Counted from the first letter of the stretch, positions 33,323-43,015 are shown. The stretch: DNA of 64,000 bases from Rhizosphaericola mali (GCF_004337365.2 NZ_CP044016.1:930001-994000), one strand, 5' to 3'. The notes: a model not told the origin generated them from the letters alone. Numbers and translations: made by a program.

Positions 33323-33393
33323 AGGCACCAAGCAGATTCAAACTGCTGTACAAGCTTTTGCAGAGCTCTGCCTAATCACTCGGCCATGGTGCC
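33323..33393 (-). tRNA. tRNA-Cys (GCA)
   Basis: A 71-nt cloverleaf on the minus strand: acceptor GGCACCA/TGGTGCC, D-arm GGCCGAGTGATTAGGC, anticodon stem GAGCT/AGCTT around loop CTGCAAA (anticodon GCA), T-arm with GTTTGAATC. Only one tRNA-Cys type is expected in such a genome. Confidence 0.95.
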
Positions 33394-33500
33394 TTATTTC
33401 CTTGAGGGGCTGCAAAAATAAGCATTTCATTGAGATTACAAAATATCTTCTTTGGAATTTTTACAAAAATATTACGATTTTTGCCCCAAAACGAAAAAAT

Positions 33501-34373
33501 ATGAGCCGTATAGCTGAAAGTGAATTGATAATTAATGATCGTGGTGGCATTTATCATTTGGATATCAGACCGGAGGAGTTGGGAGATAATGTGATTGTCG
33601 TAGGTGATCCGGGCCGAGTTCCATTGGTGAGTAAATATTTTGATGCTATTGAATATAAAAACCAACATAGAGAATTTGTTTCACATACAGGTCGAGTTGG
33701 AAATAAAAAAGTGACGGTATTATCTACGGGTATTGGTCCTGATAATATCGATATCGTTTTCAATGAATTAGACGCTTTAGCAAATATTAATTTCGATACG
33801 AGAGAAATCAATACCGAATTAAAAAGCTTAAATATTATCCGAATTGGAACAAGTGGTTCTCTTCAAGAATCCATTCCTGTAGATAGTTTTGTAGCAGGAA
33901 CTTATGGTTTGGGTTTAGATAATTTGATTCAATTTTACCAAAAAACAAGTACGGAAGAAGAAACTGCAATTTTAAATGCATTTAAACAACACACAGGTAT
34001 TGACAATAATTTGACGCCCTATATTACTAAATCAGGGGAAAAATTATTGGCGCATTTTCAAGAAGGTTATCATCATGGTATTACGGTAACTTGTCCAGGA
34101 TTTTTCGGACCTCAAGGAAGAATTTTGCGTTTGCAATTAACGTATCCAAAATTGGTAGATATGATGACGACTTTCCAATATGAAGGAAATTTTATTTCTA
34201 ATTTTGAAATGGAAACTAGCGCGATATATGGTTTGGGTAATTTATTAGGACATAATTGTTTGAGTTTGAATGCGATTATTGCCAATAGAATTGCAAAAAC
34301 TTTTTCCAAAGATGCGGCTTCAGCTATGAACAAATTGATAACTCATACGTTGGAATTACTTAGCAATTTATAA
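33501..34373 (+). CDS. Nucleoside phosphorylase (uridine phosphorylase-like)
   Basis: A 290-residue phosphorylase that splits nucleosides with phosphate for salvage. The phosphate-binding start VIVVGDPGRVPLVSKYFD, the KKVTVLSTGIGPDNIDIVFNEL segment, IRIGTSGSLQESIPVDSFV, and the substrate-site FEMETSAIYGLGNLLGH with the catalytic EMET/S pattern are all clear. The substrate could be uridine or a purine nucleoside. The ATG at 33501 is chosen because MSRIAESELI begins the usual leader; the upstream in-frame sequence runs into the tRNA region. Confidence 0.92.
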   Translation: MSRIAESELIINDRGGIYHLDIRPEELGDNVIVVGDPGRVPLVSKYFDAIEYKNQHREFVSHTGRVGNKKVTVLSTGIGPDNIDIVFNELDALANINFDTREINTELKSLNIIRIGTSGSLQESIPVDSFVAGTYGLGLDNLIQFYQKTSTEEETAILNAFKQHTGIDNNLTPYITKSGEKLLAHFQEGYHHGITVTCPGFFGPQGRILRLQLTYPKLVDMMTTFQYEGNFISNFEMETSAIYGLGNLLGHNCLSLNAIIANRIAKTFSKDAASAMNKLITHTLELLSNL

Positions 34374-34464
34374 TGAAGTATATTTGCAATCGTTTTAAAT
34401 AAATTCGAATCAGTTTAACAAGAAAAATATCTGGAAATTTAGACAGGTAGAAGGGTAATTAAAT

Positions 34465-35256
34465 ATGAAATTTACGTTTTACAAATTCCAAGGCACTGGT
34501 AATGATTTTGTCATGATTGACAATCGCAATGGCGAAATCAAGTTAACTAACAACCTTATTCGTTTCTTAACGGAAAGAAAATTTGGAATTGGTGCGGACG
34601 GCGTCATTTTGTTAAATGCAAAAGAGGGATACGATTTTTCCATGGATTATTTTAATCCAGATGGTTCCAATACGTTTTGTGGTAATGGTGGTCGTTGTAC
34701 TGTAAAGTTTGCCTCTGTTTTGGGTATAAGAAAAGAAAATTACAAATTCTCTGCGGTAGATGGTGATCATGAAGCAAATATTTCCGATAATGGCTGGGTA
34801 AACTTAAAAATGAAAGATGTCGATGGTATGAAAAAACTATTCGATGCTTGGTTGATTAATACTGGCGTGCCTCATTACGTAAAATTGGTAGACGATGTTA
34901 AAGATTTGGATGTATATGATGAAGGTAAAGCCATAAGAAATAGTCCTGATTTTATTACGGAGGGTGTGAATGTTAATTTCGTCGAAAAAGAAAGCGATTC
35001 TGATATCTATGTGCGTACATATGAGAGAGGAGTGGAAGATGAAACCTTGAGTTGTGGTACGGGTATTACTGCCGCAGCCTTAGTAGTTGCACACAATGAT
35101 CGTGGTTATAATAGAGTAGAAGTGGAAACGAAAGGAGGTCATTTAGCGGTAGAATATGATAAAATCGGAGAAGATAAATTTGAAAATATTTGGTTGTGTG
35201 GACCAGCTACGCTTGTTTATTCTGGAACGATCGAAATACCTGAGGAAGATATCTAA
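34465..35256 (+). CDS. dapF: Diaminopimelate epimerase
   Basis: Converts LL-diaminopimelate to meso-diaminopimelate for lysine and peptidoglycan synthesis. At 263 residues it is a normal DapF: KFQGTGNDFVMIDNR at the N-terminus, the first catalytic Cys in NTFCGNGGRC and the second in LSCGTGITAAA, with YERGVEDETLSCG between. It is followed by corA after 3 bp and a NUDIX gene, so the three form one transcription unit. Confidence 0.97.
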   Translation: MKFTFYKFQGTGNDFVMIDNRNGEIKLTNNLIRFLTERKFGIGADGVILLNAKEGYDFSMDYFNPDGSNTFCGNGGRCTVKFASVLGIRKENYKFSAVDGDHEANISDNGWVNLKMKDVDGMKKLFDAWLINTGVPHYVKLVDDVKDLDVYDEGKAIRNSPDFITEGVNVNFVEKESDSDIYVRTYERGVEDETLSCGTGITAAALVVAHNDRGYNRVEVETKGGHLAVEYDKIGEDKFENIWLCGPATLVYSGTIEIPEEDI

Positions 35257-35259
35257 TAC

Positions 35260-36198
35260 ATGATTCAATATTTTCTCAATAAAGAAGGACATATCGTCGA
35301 AATGGCCAATGCCAAAGACGGCGCTTGGGTGAATGTAGTTCCTCCTTTTAAAGAGGAAGAGTTTATAGATCTATCTGAAAATTTGGAAATTCCGATTGAA
35401 TTTTTGCGCGACTCGCTCGATATCGACGAAAGAGCGCGTTACGAGCAAGAGGATAATACCAAATTTATCGTCATAAAGACTCCTACTGAGAACAATTCCT
35501 TTAACGAAAGTGATGCATATTATATTACGATTCCGATTTGTATCATCTTGACGCACCAGCAGATTGTAACGGTTAACTCGTTCGATAATGGCGCGATTAA
35601 AAAGTTTTTGAATTCCTTTCAAAATAGACATCCAGATAAGAAAAACATGATGGTTTTGAAGATTTTTGAAAAAGTCGTTCAGAACTTCATGGAATATTTA
35701 CGTGAAATCAATCAAAAAACCAATCAATACGAACAACAATTATACGAAAGCAATAAGAATTCGGATTTGTTCAATTTGATGCGTATTCAAAAAAGTTTGG
35801 TCTATTTCATCACTTCTTTGAAAGCGAATGAATTGTTGCTGATGAAATTGTCGCGTTCCAATTTTTTGAAATTAAATGAAGATGAGCGTGAATATTTGGA
35901 GGATTTACTCGTTGATTTAAGTCAGGCATCAGAAATGGCCAATATTTACTCCAATATATTGACGAGCACGATGGATGCATTTGCAAGTATCATCAATAAT
36001 AATATGAATACGGTGATGAAGCGCTTGACTTCTATCACATTGATTATTTCTATACCTACTTTGGTCTCGAGTGCTTATGGTATGAATGTAGAGATTCCAG
36101 GGCAGCATTCGTTTCATGCGTTTTATATTCCTGTTATAATTTCCCTACTTATTTCTGTAGTTATCTGTTGGTATTTTTGGAAAAAGAAATGGTTCTAA
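35260..36198 (+). CDS. corA: CorA-family magnesium/cobalt transporter
   Basis: A 312-residue divalent-cation channel of the inner membrane. The large cytoplasmic N-terminal domain is acidic and helical, and the C-terminus has two membrane helices separated by the selectivity motif GMN in SSAYGMNVEIPG, ending in a short positive tail (FWKKKWF). It starts 3 bp after dapF and stops 1 bp before the NUDIX gene, hence translational coupling. Length and motif are typical. Confidence 0.95.
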   Translation: MIQYFLNKEGHIVEMANAKDGAWVNVVPPFKEEEFIDLSENLEIPIEFLRDSLDIDERARYEQEDNTKFIVIKTPTENNSFNESDAYYITIPICIILTHQQIVTVNSFDNGAIKKFLNSFQNRHPDKKNMMVLKIFEKVVQNFMEYLREINQKTNQYEQQLYESNKNSDLFNLMRIQKSLVYFITSLKANELLLMKLSRSNFLKLNEDEREYLEDLLVDLSQASEMANIYSNILTSTMDAFASIINNNMNTVMKRLTSITLIISIPTLVSSAYGMNVEIPGQHSFHAFYIPVIISLLISVVICWYFWKKKWF

Positions 36199-36199
36199 T

Positions 36200-36673
36200 A
36201 TGATAAATGAAATTACACTTCGCGTTTATGGTATTGTCATAGATCCGATAAAAGGTGTTTTGGTAAGTGATGAATATATTCGAGGCTCTTTTTTTACCAA
36301 ATTCCCTGGAGGTGGTTTAGAAATGGGAGAAGGTACGCGAGATTGTTTGAAACGTGAATTTATGGAAGAAACTGGCGTTGAGGTAGAGATTGGTGAACAT
36401 ATTTATACTACGGATTATTTTCAACCATCTGCGTTTAGAGAGGGACAACAATTTATTGGAATATATTATAAAGTTATCGTAAAAGATAGTTCAGCATTTA
36501 AAGTTGCTAATAATCCTTTTGCATTCCAACCTTCTGATATTCAAGATCCTAACGGTGAAGCTGAGAGTTTGCGTTGGATTCCTTTAACTGCATTATCTGA
36601 AAATTCGGTACAGCTTCCTACAGACAAAATTATTGTCAAAAAAATACTAGAAGAAACACTTAATCTTTCTTAA
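36200..36673 (+). CDS. NUDIX hydrolase
   Basis: A 157-residue pyrophosphohydrolase. The NUDIX box is complete, starting at FPGGGLEMGEG and ending in LKREFMEETGVEV, providing the Glu residues that bind the metal. The remainder includes RVYGIVIDPIKGVLVSD before the box and LRWIPLTAL after it. The substrate is not predictable, but could be a nucleotide or dinucleotide. Third gene of the dapF-corA-NUDIX set, 1 bp after corA. Confidence 0.92.
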   Translation: MINEITLRVYGIVIDPIKGVLVSDEYIRGSFFTKFPGGGLEMGEGTRDCLKREFMEETGVEVEIGEHIYTTDYFQPSAFREGQQFIGIYYKVIVKDSSAFKVANNPFAFQPSDIQDPNGEAESLRWIPLTALSENSVQLPTDKIIVKKILEETLNLS

Positions 36674-36750
36674 AATACACTGATTTAATAGACTAAAGTC
36701 CAATTTTCCGCTATATTTGCAATTCTATATTAAATTAATAGACTTTAGTT

Positions 36751-38109
36751 ATGTGGAAAAACAATATACTGGAAACAATAGGAGATACCCCGTTAATAAA
36801 ATTAAATAGTGTTACCAAAAGTCTCCCTTGTACAGTATTGGCAAAAGTGGAATATTTCAATCCAGGAAATTCTGTTAAGGATCGAATGGCGTTGAAAATG
36901 ATCGAAGAAGCCGAAAAGACAGGAAAATTAAAGCCCGGAGGTACCATCATCGAAGGTACAAGTGGTAATACAGGTATGGGATTGGCGATGGGTGCCATCA
37001 TCAAAGGTTACAAATGTATCTTTACAACTACAGATAAACAAAGTAAAGAAAAAGTCGATATTCTAAAAGCATTAGGAGCAGAAGTGATTGTGTGTCCTAC
37101 GAATGTTGAACCCGAAGATCCAAAGAGTTATTATTCTGTATCCAAAAGACTGTCTCAAGAAGTACCTAATTCTTGGTATGTTAATCAATATGATAACTTA
37201 GCCAATAGACAAGCGCATTACGAATCTACAGGTCCTGAAATATGGGAACAAACAGAAGGTAAAATTACCCATTTGGTCGTTGCCTCTGGCACAGGTGGTA
37301 CGGTTACAGGAACGGGAAAATATTTGAAAGAGAAAAATCCCAATATTAAAGTTTGGGCAGTGGATAGTTACGGTTCTCTTTTGACTAAATATTTCAAAAC
37401 TGGCGAAATTGATATGTCGCAAGTGCATCCCTATATAACCGAAGGGATTGGAGAAGATTTCGTTCCGCAGAACTATGATATGGAAAATATTGATGCATTC
37501 GAACAAGTGACCGATAAAGATGGTGCGGTGATGGCGCGTCGTATTTCCAAGGAAGAAGGTATTTTCGTTGGATATAGTGCTGGTAGCGCTGTGCAAGGTC
37601 TTTTACAAAAGAAAGAAGAATTAACCAAAGACGATATTGTTGTGGTTATTTTCCATGATCATGGCAGTCGTTATGTTGGAAAAATTTACAATGACCAATG
37701 GATGATGGAACGTGGATTTTTGGAAGTAAAAACTTTTAAAGATATTATCAGTGGAAGGAAATCTCAACCATTAATTTCTGTATCTTCGAAAAGTAATATT
37801 TCTGAAGCTGTAGAATTGATGAAACAATATGATATTGAACATATTCCTGTGATTGAGAAAGACGAATTGATAGGTTCCATTAGTGAATCTGGTTTATTTA
37901 TCAAAATCTTCAATGATCCAGATTTAAAAAGTAAATTAGTATCAGATGTGATTGAAGAACCTTTTCCATTGGTTAGTTTCGATTCTCCAATTGAGCGAAT
38001 AGCTAAATTGATTAAAAAAGAAACGGGTGCAGTAATGTCCAAAGACGAAACTGGATCTTATCACATTATCACAAAATTTGACATTATACAAAATTTGGGT
38101 AATCAATAG
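36751..38109 (+). CDS. Cystathionine beta-synthase (PLP enzyme with CBS pair)
   Basis: A 452-residue enzyme joining serine and homocysteine to cystathionine, or working as a cysteine synthase. The PLP Lys is K43 in NPGNSVKDRM, the phosphate-holding loop is TSGNTGMG near 71, and VVASGTGGTVTGTGKYL is the glycine-rich C-terminal PLP loop. Residues about 330-452 form two CBS domains (ISEAVELMKQYDIEHIPVIE and the PIERIAKLIKKE...IITKFD part), as in CBS rather than CysK. The downstream terminator suggests that it is monocistronic. Confidence 0.94.
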   Translation: MWKNNILETIGDTPLIKLNSVTKSLPCTVLAKVEYFNPGNSVKDRMALKMIEEAEKTGKLKPGGTIIEGTSGNTGMGLAMGAIIKGYKCIFTTTDKQSKEKVDILKALGAEVIVCPTNVEPEDPKSYYSVSKRLSQEVPNSWYVNQYDNLANRQAHYESTGPEIWEQTEGKITHLVVASGTGGTVTGTGKYLKEKNPNIKVWAVDSYGSLLTKYFKTGEIDMSQVHPYITEGIGEDFVPQNYDMENIDAFEQVTDKDGAVMARRISKEEGIFVGYSAGSAVQGLLQKKEELTKDDIVVVIFHDHGSRYVGKIYNDQWMMERGFLEVKTFKDIISGRKSQPLISVSSKSNISEAVELMKQYDIEHIPVIEKDELIGSISESGLFIKIFNDPDLKSKLVSDVIEEPFPLVSFDSPIERIAKLIKKETGAVMSKDETGSYHIITKFDIIQNLGNQ

Positions 38110-38137
38110 ACATTATTAGAGACACATGAGATAATCC

Positions 38138-38174
38138 AACGCTGTCAAGATTGAAAAATCGGACAGCGTTTTTA
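38138..38174 (+). terminator. Terminator of cystathionine beta-synthase
   Basis: AACGCTGTC pairs with GACAGCGTT across a 15-nt loop and is followed by TTTTA. Confidence 0.8.
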
Positions 38175-38201
38175 TTTAATTCTAATTCTAGGCGGTACAG
38201 C

Positions 38202-38232
38202 TTCGCAATTTACCTTTGATTTAATACTTTTG
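38202..38232 (+). promoter_or_regulatory. Promoter of the ABC-F gene
   Basis: TTCG (one base off TTTG) at 38202-38205, a 19-bp spacer, then TACTTTTG (38225-38232), 23 nt before the ATG. Confidence 0.6.
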
Positions 38233-38255
38233 CACTCTTTAAAGAAAATATAAAT

Positions 38256-40193
38256 ATGTTAGTAGGTTTAAATAATGTTACGTTTGAATTTGGTTCTAGA
38301 GTTATCGTTTCGGAAGCAACTTGGCATATTCAGCCAGGAGAACGCATCGGTTTGATAGGTTACAATGGACAAGGGAAATCAACATTATTAAAAGTATTGA
38401 CCAATGTTTATACGCCTTCTGTTGGAACTGTAGAACGTGGTAAATCGGTCACTATTGGTTATTTGCATCAAGATTTATTGAGTTTCAGCACCGAAGATTC
38501 TATTGTAGAAGTGGCCATGACGGCATTTGAAAGAGTTAAGGAAATTGAATCTGAATTGGTACGTGTCGGTAATGAATTAGAAAAAACTTCTGATGAAAAA
38601 TTATTAGAAACCTACACCGATTTATTACACGAGATGGATATGTTGGATGGTTATAATATCCAATACAAAACGGAAGAAGTGTTGCAAGGTCTTGGTTTTA
38701 CGACCGAACAAATGCAAAAGCCTTATAAGGAATTTAGTGGAGGCTGGCGTATGCGTGTATTATTAGCCAAAATGATCTTACAATCTCCTGATGTGTTGCT
38801 TTTGGATGAACCGACCAATCACTTGGATTTACCATCTATTGAATGGTTAGAAAAATATCTATTAAAATATAAGGGTAGCGTTGTTATTGTCAGCCACGAT
38901 AAATTTTTCTTAAATAAATTGGTTAATAAAATTGTGGAATTGTATCAACAAAAATTACATTTCTATACAGGTGATTATGACTACTATGAACAAGAACGTG
39001 AAATAAGATTTGAACAAATGCAACGTGCGTATGAAAATCAACAAGATTACATCCGCCAGCAAGAGCGTTTTATTGAGCGTTTCCGTTCTAAAGCTTCTAA
39101 GGCAGCGCAAGCACAAAGTATTATCAAGCGTTTGGATAAATTGGATCGTGTTGAGCAAACGACACTTGAAAGACCTAATTTGAATATTACGTTTCATGTA
39201 GACAAACAACCAGGTAAAATAATTTCTACCTTAAAAGATATTACCAAATATTTCGGTGAAAATCGTATTGTTGAAAATTCCAGTATCGAGATCAATCGCG
39301 GTGATAAAATTGGTTTGATTGGTGCCAATGGTAAAGGTAAATCTACCGTTTTACGTATTATCGCGGGTTCAGAACCTTTGGATAATGGCGAAAGTATTTT
39401 GGGACATAATGTCGAACCAAGTTTCTATGCACAGCATCAATTAGAATCTTTGCATTTGGAAAATAATGTTTTGGAAGAAATGCAAACTTGCGGTAGTGGT
39501 AAGACCGATCAAGAATTGCGTACGATTTTGGGTTGTTTCTTGTTTGGCGGAGAAGACGTTGATAAGAAAATTAAAATATTGAGTGGTGGAGAAAAAGCGC
39601 GTGTTGCTTTGGCAAAAGTAATCGCATCAAAATCAAATTTCTTGCTATTGGATGAACCTACGAATCACTTGGATATGGTCAGTGTGGAATTGTTGGCTGA
39701 TGCGTTGAAAAAATTTCAAGGTACATTGATCAGTGTTAGTCACGACCGTTTCTTTATTTCCAAAATGGCGAATAAAATATGGGAAATTGAAGATGGTGTA
39801 ATTAAAGAATTTGACGGACCATATTCTGAATACATGGAGTGGAAAGAACGTATGGAAAAGCAAGCCAAAGAAAATGGCAAAAGCAATAATTCCAACAAAG
39901 TCGAGGAAAAAAAAAGCGTAGTTAAAAAGGAAGAAAAACCTGTAACTACAATTTCTAGAGATGAATTTAAAGAGCAAGATCGCTTGCAAAAGAAATTTCA
40001 AAAATTAGAAAAACAAATTGCACAACTCAATCAAGATAAGAAAAATTTGGAAACCCAAATGGCGGATGCAAACGTGTATTCGGATGCGAAGAAATTTGCA
40101 GAAGTAGAAAAAAAATATGCGAATTTGAATGAAGAATTAAAACTCGCCAATCAAGAATACGAAGAGATATTTGATAAAATAACCGAAGCTTAA
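38256..40193 (+). CDS. ABC-F family ATP-binding protein
   Basis: A 645-residue protein with two ABC ATPase domains and no membrane part; ABC-F proteins act on the ribosome. Domain 1: Walker A IGYNGQGKST, signature FSGGWRMRV, Walker B LLLDEPTNHLD. Domain 2: IGANGKGKST, LSGGEKARV, LLLDEPTNHLD. A charged linker (residues about 240-310) separates them, and a C-terminal coiled coil (RLQKKFQKLEKQIAQLNQDK) follows a Lys-rich stretch, as in Uup/YheS-like members. A drug-resistance role cannot be claimed. The stop codon lies in the terminator palindrome. Confidence 0.95.
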   Translation: MLVGLNNVTFEFGSRVIVSEATWHIQPGERIGLIGYNGQGKSTLLKVLTNVYTPSVGTVERGKSVTIGYLHQDLLSFSTEDSIVEVAMTAFERVKEIESELVRVGNELEKTSDEKLLETYTDLLHEMDMLDGYNIQYKTEEVLQGLGFTTEQMQKPYKEFSGGWRMRVLLAKMILQSPDVLLLDEPTNHLDLPSIEWLEKYLLKYKGSVVIVSHDKFFLNKLVNKIVELYQQKLHFYTGDYDYYEQEREIRFEQMQRAYENQQDYIRQQERFIERFRSKASKAAQAQSIIKRLDKLDRVEQTTLERPNLNITFHVDKQPGKIISTLKDITKYFGENRIVENSSIEINRGDKIGLIGANGKGKSTVLRIIAGSEPLDNGESILGHNVEPSFYAQHQLESLHLENNVLEEMQTCGSGKTDQELRTILGCFLFGGEDVDKKIKILSGGEKARVALAKVIASKSNFLLLDEPTNHLDMVSVELLADALKKFQGTLISVSHDRFFISKMANKIWEIEDGVIKEFDGPYSEYMEWKERMEKQAKENGKSNNSNKVEEKKSVVKKEEKPVTTISRDEFKEQDRLQKKFQKLEKQIAQLNQDKKNLETQMADANVYSDAKKFAEVEKKYANLNEELKLANQEYEEIFDKITEA

Positions 40194-40207
40194 GCTTCGG
40201 TTATTTT
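40176..40207. terminator. Bidirectional terminator overlapping the ABC-F stop codon
   Basis: A perfect 32-nt palindrome (16 bp per arm, centred on GCTTAAGC) with a T tract on the plus strand and an A tract on the other side. It contains the ABC-F stop codon and lies 4 bp from the end of convergent ispH, so it serves both genes. Confidence 0.85.
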
Positions 40208-40211
40208 TTGC

Positions 40212-41453
40212 CTAATTATTTAAAAATGTAGTTTCCAAATTTTCTAATAATGGTTCTACATTGAAAAATGAAGCTAATTTATAAACGACTTCTTCTACGA
40301 TGGCATCAGGACAGCTTGCTCCGCTAGTGATGAGGACTTTAATCGTTTCTTTATGCAGATCAATATAATTTTCGGTAGTAAATTCTTCTTTAGTTTTCCA
40401 ATTACAACTGACAATGCTTTGTTTGGATAATAATTTGTCAGCACTGTTAATGAAATATGTAGGAAGAGATTTTTCACATATTTCAACTAAATGGGATGTA
40501 TTACTACTTTTATAGCCTCCCACAACAAGTGCAAAATCTGCATCTTTACTTTCTTCCATCAATCCTTGAACCGCAGATTGATTGTCATTAGTTGCATAAC
40601 AGAGTGTATCGCGTGTATCAGCAAATCTTGTTTGGATATTGCTATCATCTAATTGATAATGGGATTTGTAAACCGAACGAAGGAAATTTACAATTTCCAA
40701 AGTGTCAGACGCTAATTGTGTAGTTTGATTCACAACACCGATTTTTTTCAAATCATTATTAACATCAAATCCTTCGGAATAGCAATTTCTGAATCTTTCA
40801 TAAAATTCATTTGCAGGACTTTCGCCTGTGATAAATTTCGCCAAATCTTGCGCGTCTTTAAAATTATTCAAAATTAAAGTGGGTGTTTTATCCGAAGCAT
40901 GTGAAAAGGTCGCTCTTGTTTCTTCATGTTTGGGTTTACCATGAACAATAATAGAATATCCTTTTTCTGCAATTTGTCCGCTACGATTCCATACTTTTTC
41001 TACAAATGGACAAGTTGTATTAAATTTTTCCGTTTGGATACCAATAGACGCGAGCTTCTCTTCAATTTCCAAAGTTGTTCCGAAAGCTGGAATTAAGACC
41101 ACGTCGTCTTTTTTCAAATTATCAAAATCGATCAATTGATTTCCATAGGTATCTTGCAAAAATTGAACGCCTTCTGCTTCTAGATCAGCATTAACTTGAG
41201 GATTATGAATCATCTCACTCAAAAGAAAAATACGTTTCCCTTTATTTTCACGAATGGTTCGAAATGCAATATCAATTGCATTTTCAACACCATAGCAAAA
41301 TCCGAAATGACGCGCCAAATAGATTTTCAAAGATCCTAATTCCAAAAGTGTTGGTGAAAAATCTTTTTTCATTTTGTCTAATCGAGATCGGCTACTTTTG
41401 ATATTGCTGATAAGCGCACTTCGATAAATATTGGGAACTTCAAACTTTTTCAT
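40212..41453 (-). CDS. ispH: 4-hydroxy-3-methylbut-2-enyl diphosphate reductase
   Basis: Final step of the MEP isoprenoid pathway: reduces HMBPP to IPP and DMAPP with a [4Fe-4S] cluster. The three cluster Cys appear in ARHFGFCYGVENAI, FNTTCPFVEK and TSGASCPDAIVEEV; HNPQVN and GKPKHEETRATFSHA are substrate-binding segments. It has 413 residues, about 100 more than the E. coli enzyme, with an N-terminal extension (residues 1-45) and internal insertions that resemble the cyanobacterial/plant form. Divergent from the hydrolase-like gene at 41552. Confidence 0.93.
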   Translation of the reverse strand: MKKFEVPNIYRSALISNIKSSRSRLDKMKKDFSPTLLELGSLKIYLARHFGFCYGVENAIDIAFRTIRENKGKRIFLLSEMIHNPQVNADLEAEGVQFLQDTYGNQLIDFDNLKKDDVVLIPAFGTTLEIEEKLASIGIQTEKFNTTCPFVEKVWNRSGQIAEKGYSIIVHGKPKHEETRATFSHASDKTPTLILNNFKDAQDLAKFITGESPANEFYERFRNCYSEGFDVNNDLKKIGVVNQTTQLASDTLEIVNFLRSVYKSHYQLDDSNIQTRFADTRDTLCYATNDNQSAVQGLMEESKDADFALVVGGYKSSNTSHLVEICEKSLPTYFINSADKLLSKQSIVSCNWKTKEEFTTENYIDLHKETIKVLITSGASCPDAIVEEVVYKLASFFNVEPLLENLETTFLNN

Positions 41454-41512
41454 CTAATACAAAATTACATTTTAATCGTAATTATTGTATATAAATGCAT
41501 TTCAACAATGTA

Positions 41513-41545
41513 TTTGTGTCTAATTTATCTAAAATATTATCTTTG
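41513..41545 (+). promoter_or_regulatory. Promoter of the YdjM-like gene, adjacent to the ATG
   Basis: TTTG (41513-41516), 21-bp spacer, TATCTTTG (41538-41545). The ATG at 41552 is 6 nt further on, pointing to a leaderless mRNA. Confidence 0.6.
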
Positions 41546-41551
41546 ACACCA

Positions 41552-42559
41552 ATGGATTCACTTACCCATATCGTTTTAGGCGCTTGTTTAGGAAAAGTTA
41601 TTTTACCCGAAAAGATGGGTAAAAAAGCTTTAATATTTGGAGCATTGGCACATAGTATCCCAGATATAGATGGTATTAGTTCTTTCTTTAATACCGCATC
41701 TCAAGATTTGGTGATTCATCGCGGATTGTCTCATTCGTTTTTTATAGCTTTTCTGCTCTCGTTAGTTTTCGCGGCATTTTTCCATAAAGACAAAAATAGT
41801 AGTTATCATTTTGGTAAATTGGCATTTTGTTTCTTCATATTGATAGGGCTGCATGATATATTAGACACTTGTAATAATTATGGGACGGAATTGTTTGCAC
41901 CTTTTTTATCCAAAAGATATTCTTTTCATTTATTATATGTTGTCGATCCGCTGTTTACGATCGTACCGCTTGTGATGGCAATTTTTTTATTTGCAAAGAA
42001 AAAATATTGGAAAAATGCAACGAAAATAGCTTGGGTAGGAATTTTAATACCAATAATTTACATCGGTGCAGTTTTTATAGGAAAGGAAAAAGTTGAAGCA
42101 AATATTGTAAAAAATAATCTTCCTTCGACTGCGCATTTGAATATATTAACACCTAGTCCATTTAATAGCATGCTTTGGTATGGAATATTCAAAGATACAA
42201 ATGGGGATATTTATACGACGTATAGATCTATTTGGGATAAACCAGAAAGACAAAATTCCTTTCAATTTTATCCGAAAAATCCTACACTATTAACTCCGTT
42301 TAAAGATCGGGAAGATGTGAAAAATCTACTCGAATTTTCGGATAGTGTGTACGTTTTGCAAAAACATGGTGATACAACCGAATTTTGTATTCCAAGATTT
42401 GGGCAAATATTGGGTTGGGAATTTCCAAACGCTGAATTTACTTTTTATTATTATCTCAATCCAGGAATGGATAACGCATTATTGATTCAGCGTGGACGCG
42501 TACGCGGTTGGAATACTGCAACTAAAGATTTTTACTGGAATCGGATTTGGGGTAAATAA
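41552..42559 (+). CDS. YdjM-family membrane metal-dependent hydrolase (LexA-binding, DUF457)
   Basis: A 335-residue inner-membrane protein. The conserved start MDSLTHIVLGACLG, the AHSIPDIDG and RGLSHSFF motifs carry the His/Asp residues that define the family, usually annotated as metal-dependent hydrolase. Four to five hydrophobic helices fill residues 65-185, and the rest is an extracytoplasmic domain with no recognised motif. The ATG at 41552 is chosen because MDSLTH is the family start and because of the promoter position; an in-frame ATG at 41495 precedes the promoter. Its last base abuts the convergent acetyltransferase gene. Confidence 0.88.
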   Translation: MDSLTHIVLGACLGKVILPEKMGKKALIFGALAHSIPDIDGISSFFNTASQDLVIHRGLSHSFFIAFLLSLVFAAFFHKDKNSSYHFGKLAFCFFILIGLHDILDTCNNYGTELFAPFLSKRYSFHLLYVVDPLFTIVPLVMAIFLFAKKKYWKNATKIAWVGILIPIIYIGAVFIGKEKVEANIVKNNLPSTAHLNILTPSPFNSMLWYGIFKDTNGDIYTTYRSIWDKPERQNSFQFYPKNPTLLTPFKDREDVKNLLEFSDSVYVLQKHGDTTEFCIPRFGQILGWEFPNAEFTFYYYLNPGMDNALLIQRGRVRGWNTATKDFYWNRIWGK

Positions 42560-43015
42560 TTAAGCTGGATTTCTAAGCATTTTGATATGTTCGATACCTG
42601 ATTCCAAATAAATATCACTGATTTTTTGGAATCCAAAATTGCCATAAAATTTTTCCAAATGAGCTTGTGCACTGATTTTAATTGGAATATTTCCGAACAA
42701 TTCCTCCGAAAATTCTAATGATTTTTTCAAAAGGAGTTTGCCTATTTTTTGTCCACGATAAGTCATTCTACAAGCAATTCTACCAATTGATGCTTCTGGA
42801 TAGGAAAGCCCAGGTGCTAATAATCTTGCATACGCAACCAAAATTTCTTTGTCCCAAATCATCAAATGATAACATTGTAAATCTTTAAAATCGGTCTCTT
42901 TTTCCGTGCATTTTTGTTCTTCCAAAAAAACTTCGTCACGTATATCCCAAATATGATATAATTCTATCAAGGAAAGCTGATCAAAATATTTGTATTCTAT
43001 TCGAAAGTTCATCAT
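42560..43015 (-). CDS. ElaA-like GNAT acetyltransferase
   Basis: About 151 residues of the GNAT fold. The pattern LYHIWDIRDEVFLEEQKCTEKETDFKD matches ElaA (L..iR..VFvvEQ.C.Y.E.D..D) with QKC in the middle, and IGRIACRMTYRGQKIGKLL supplies the acetyl-CoA loop (R-x-x-G-x-G/K). ElaA-type proteins transfer acetyl groups to unknown amine substrates. The start is at one of several close Met codons (43027, 43015 or 43012); the inner ones give the common N-terminus. Convergent with the YdjM-like gene, with no gap. Confidence 0.85.
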   Translation of the reverse strand: MMNFRIEYKYFDQLSLIELYHIWDIRDEVFLEEQKCTEKETDFKDLQCYHLMIWDKEILVAYARLLAPGLSYPEASIGRIACRMTYRGQKIGKLLLKKSLEFSEELFGNIPIKISAQAHLEKFYGNFGFQKISDIYLESGIEHIKMLRNPA

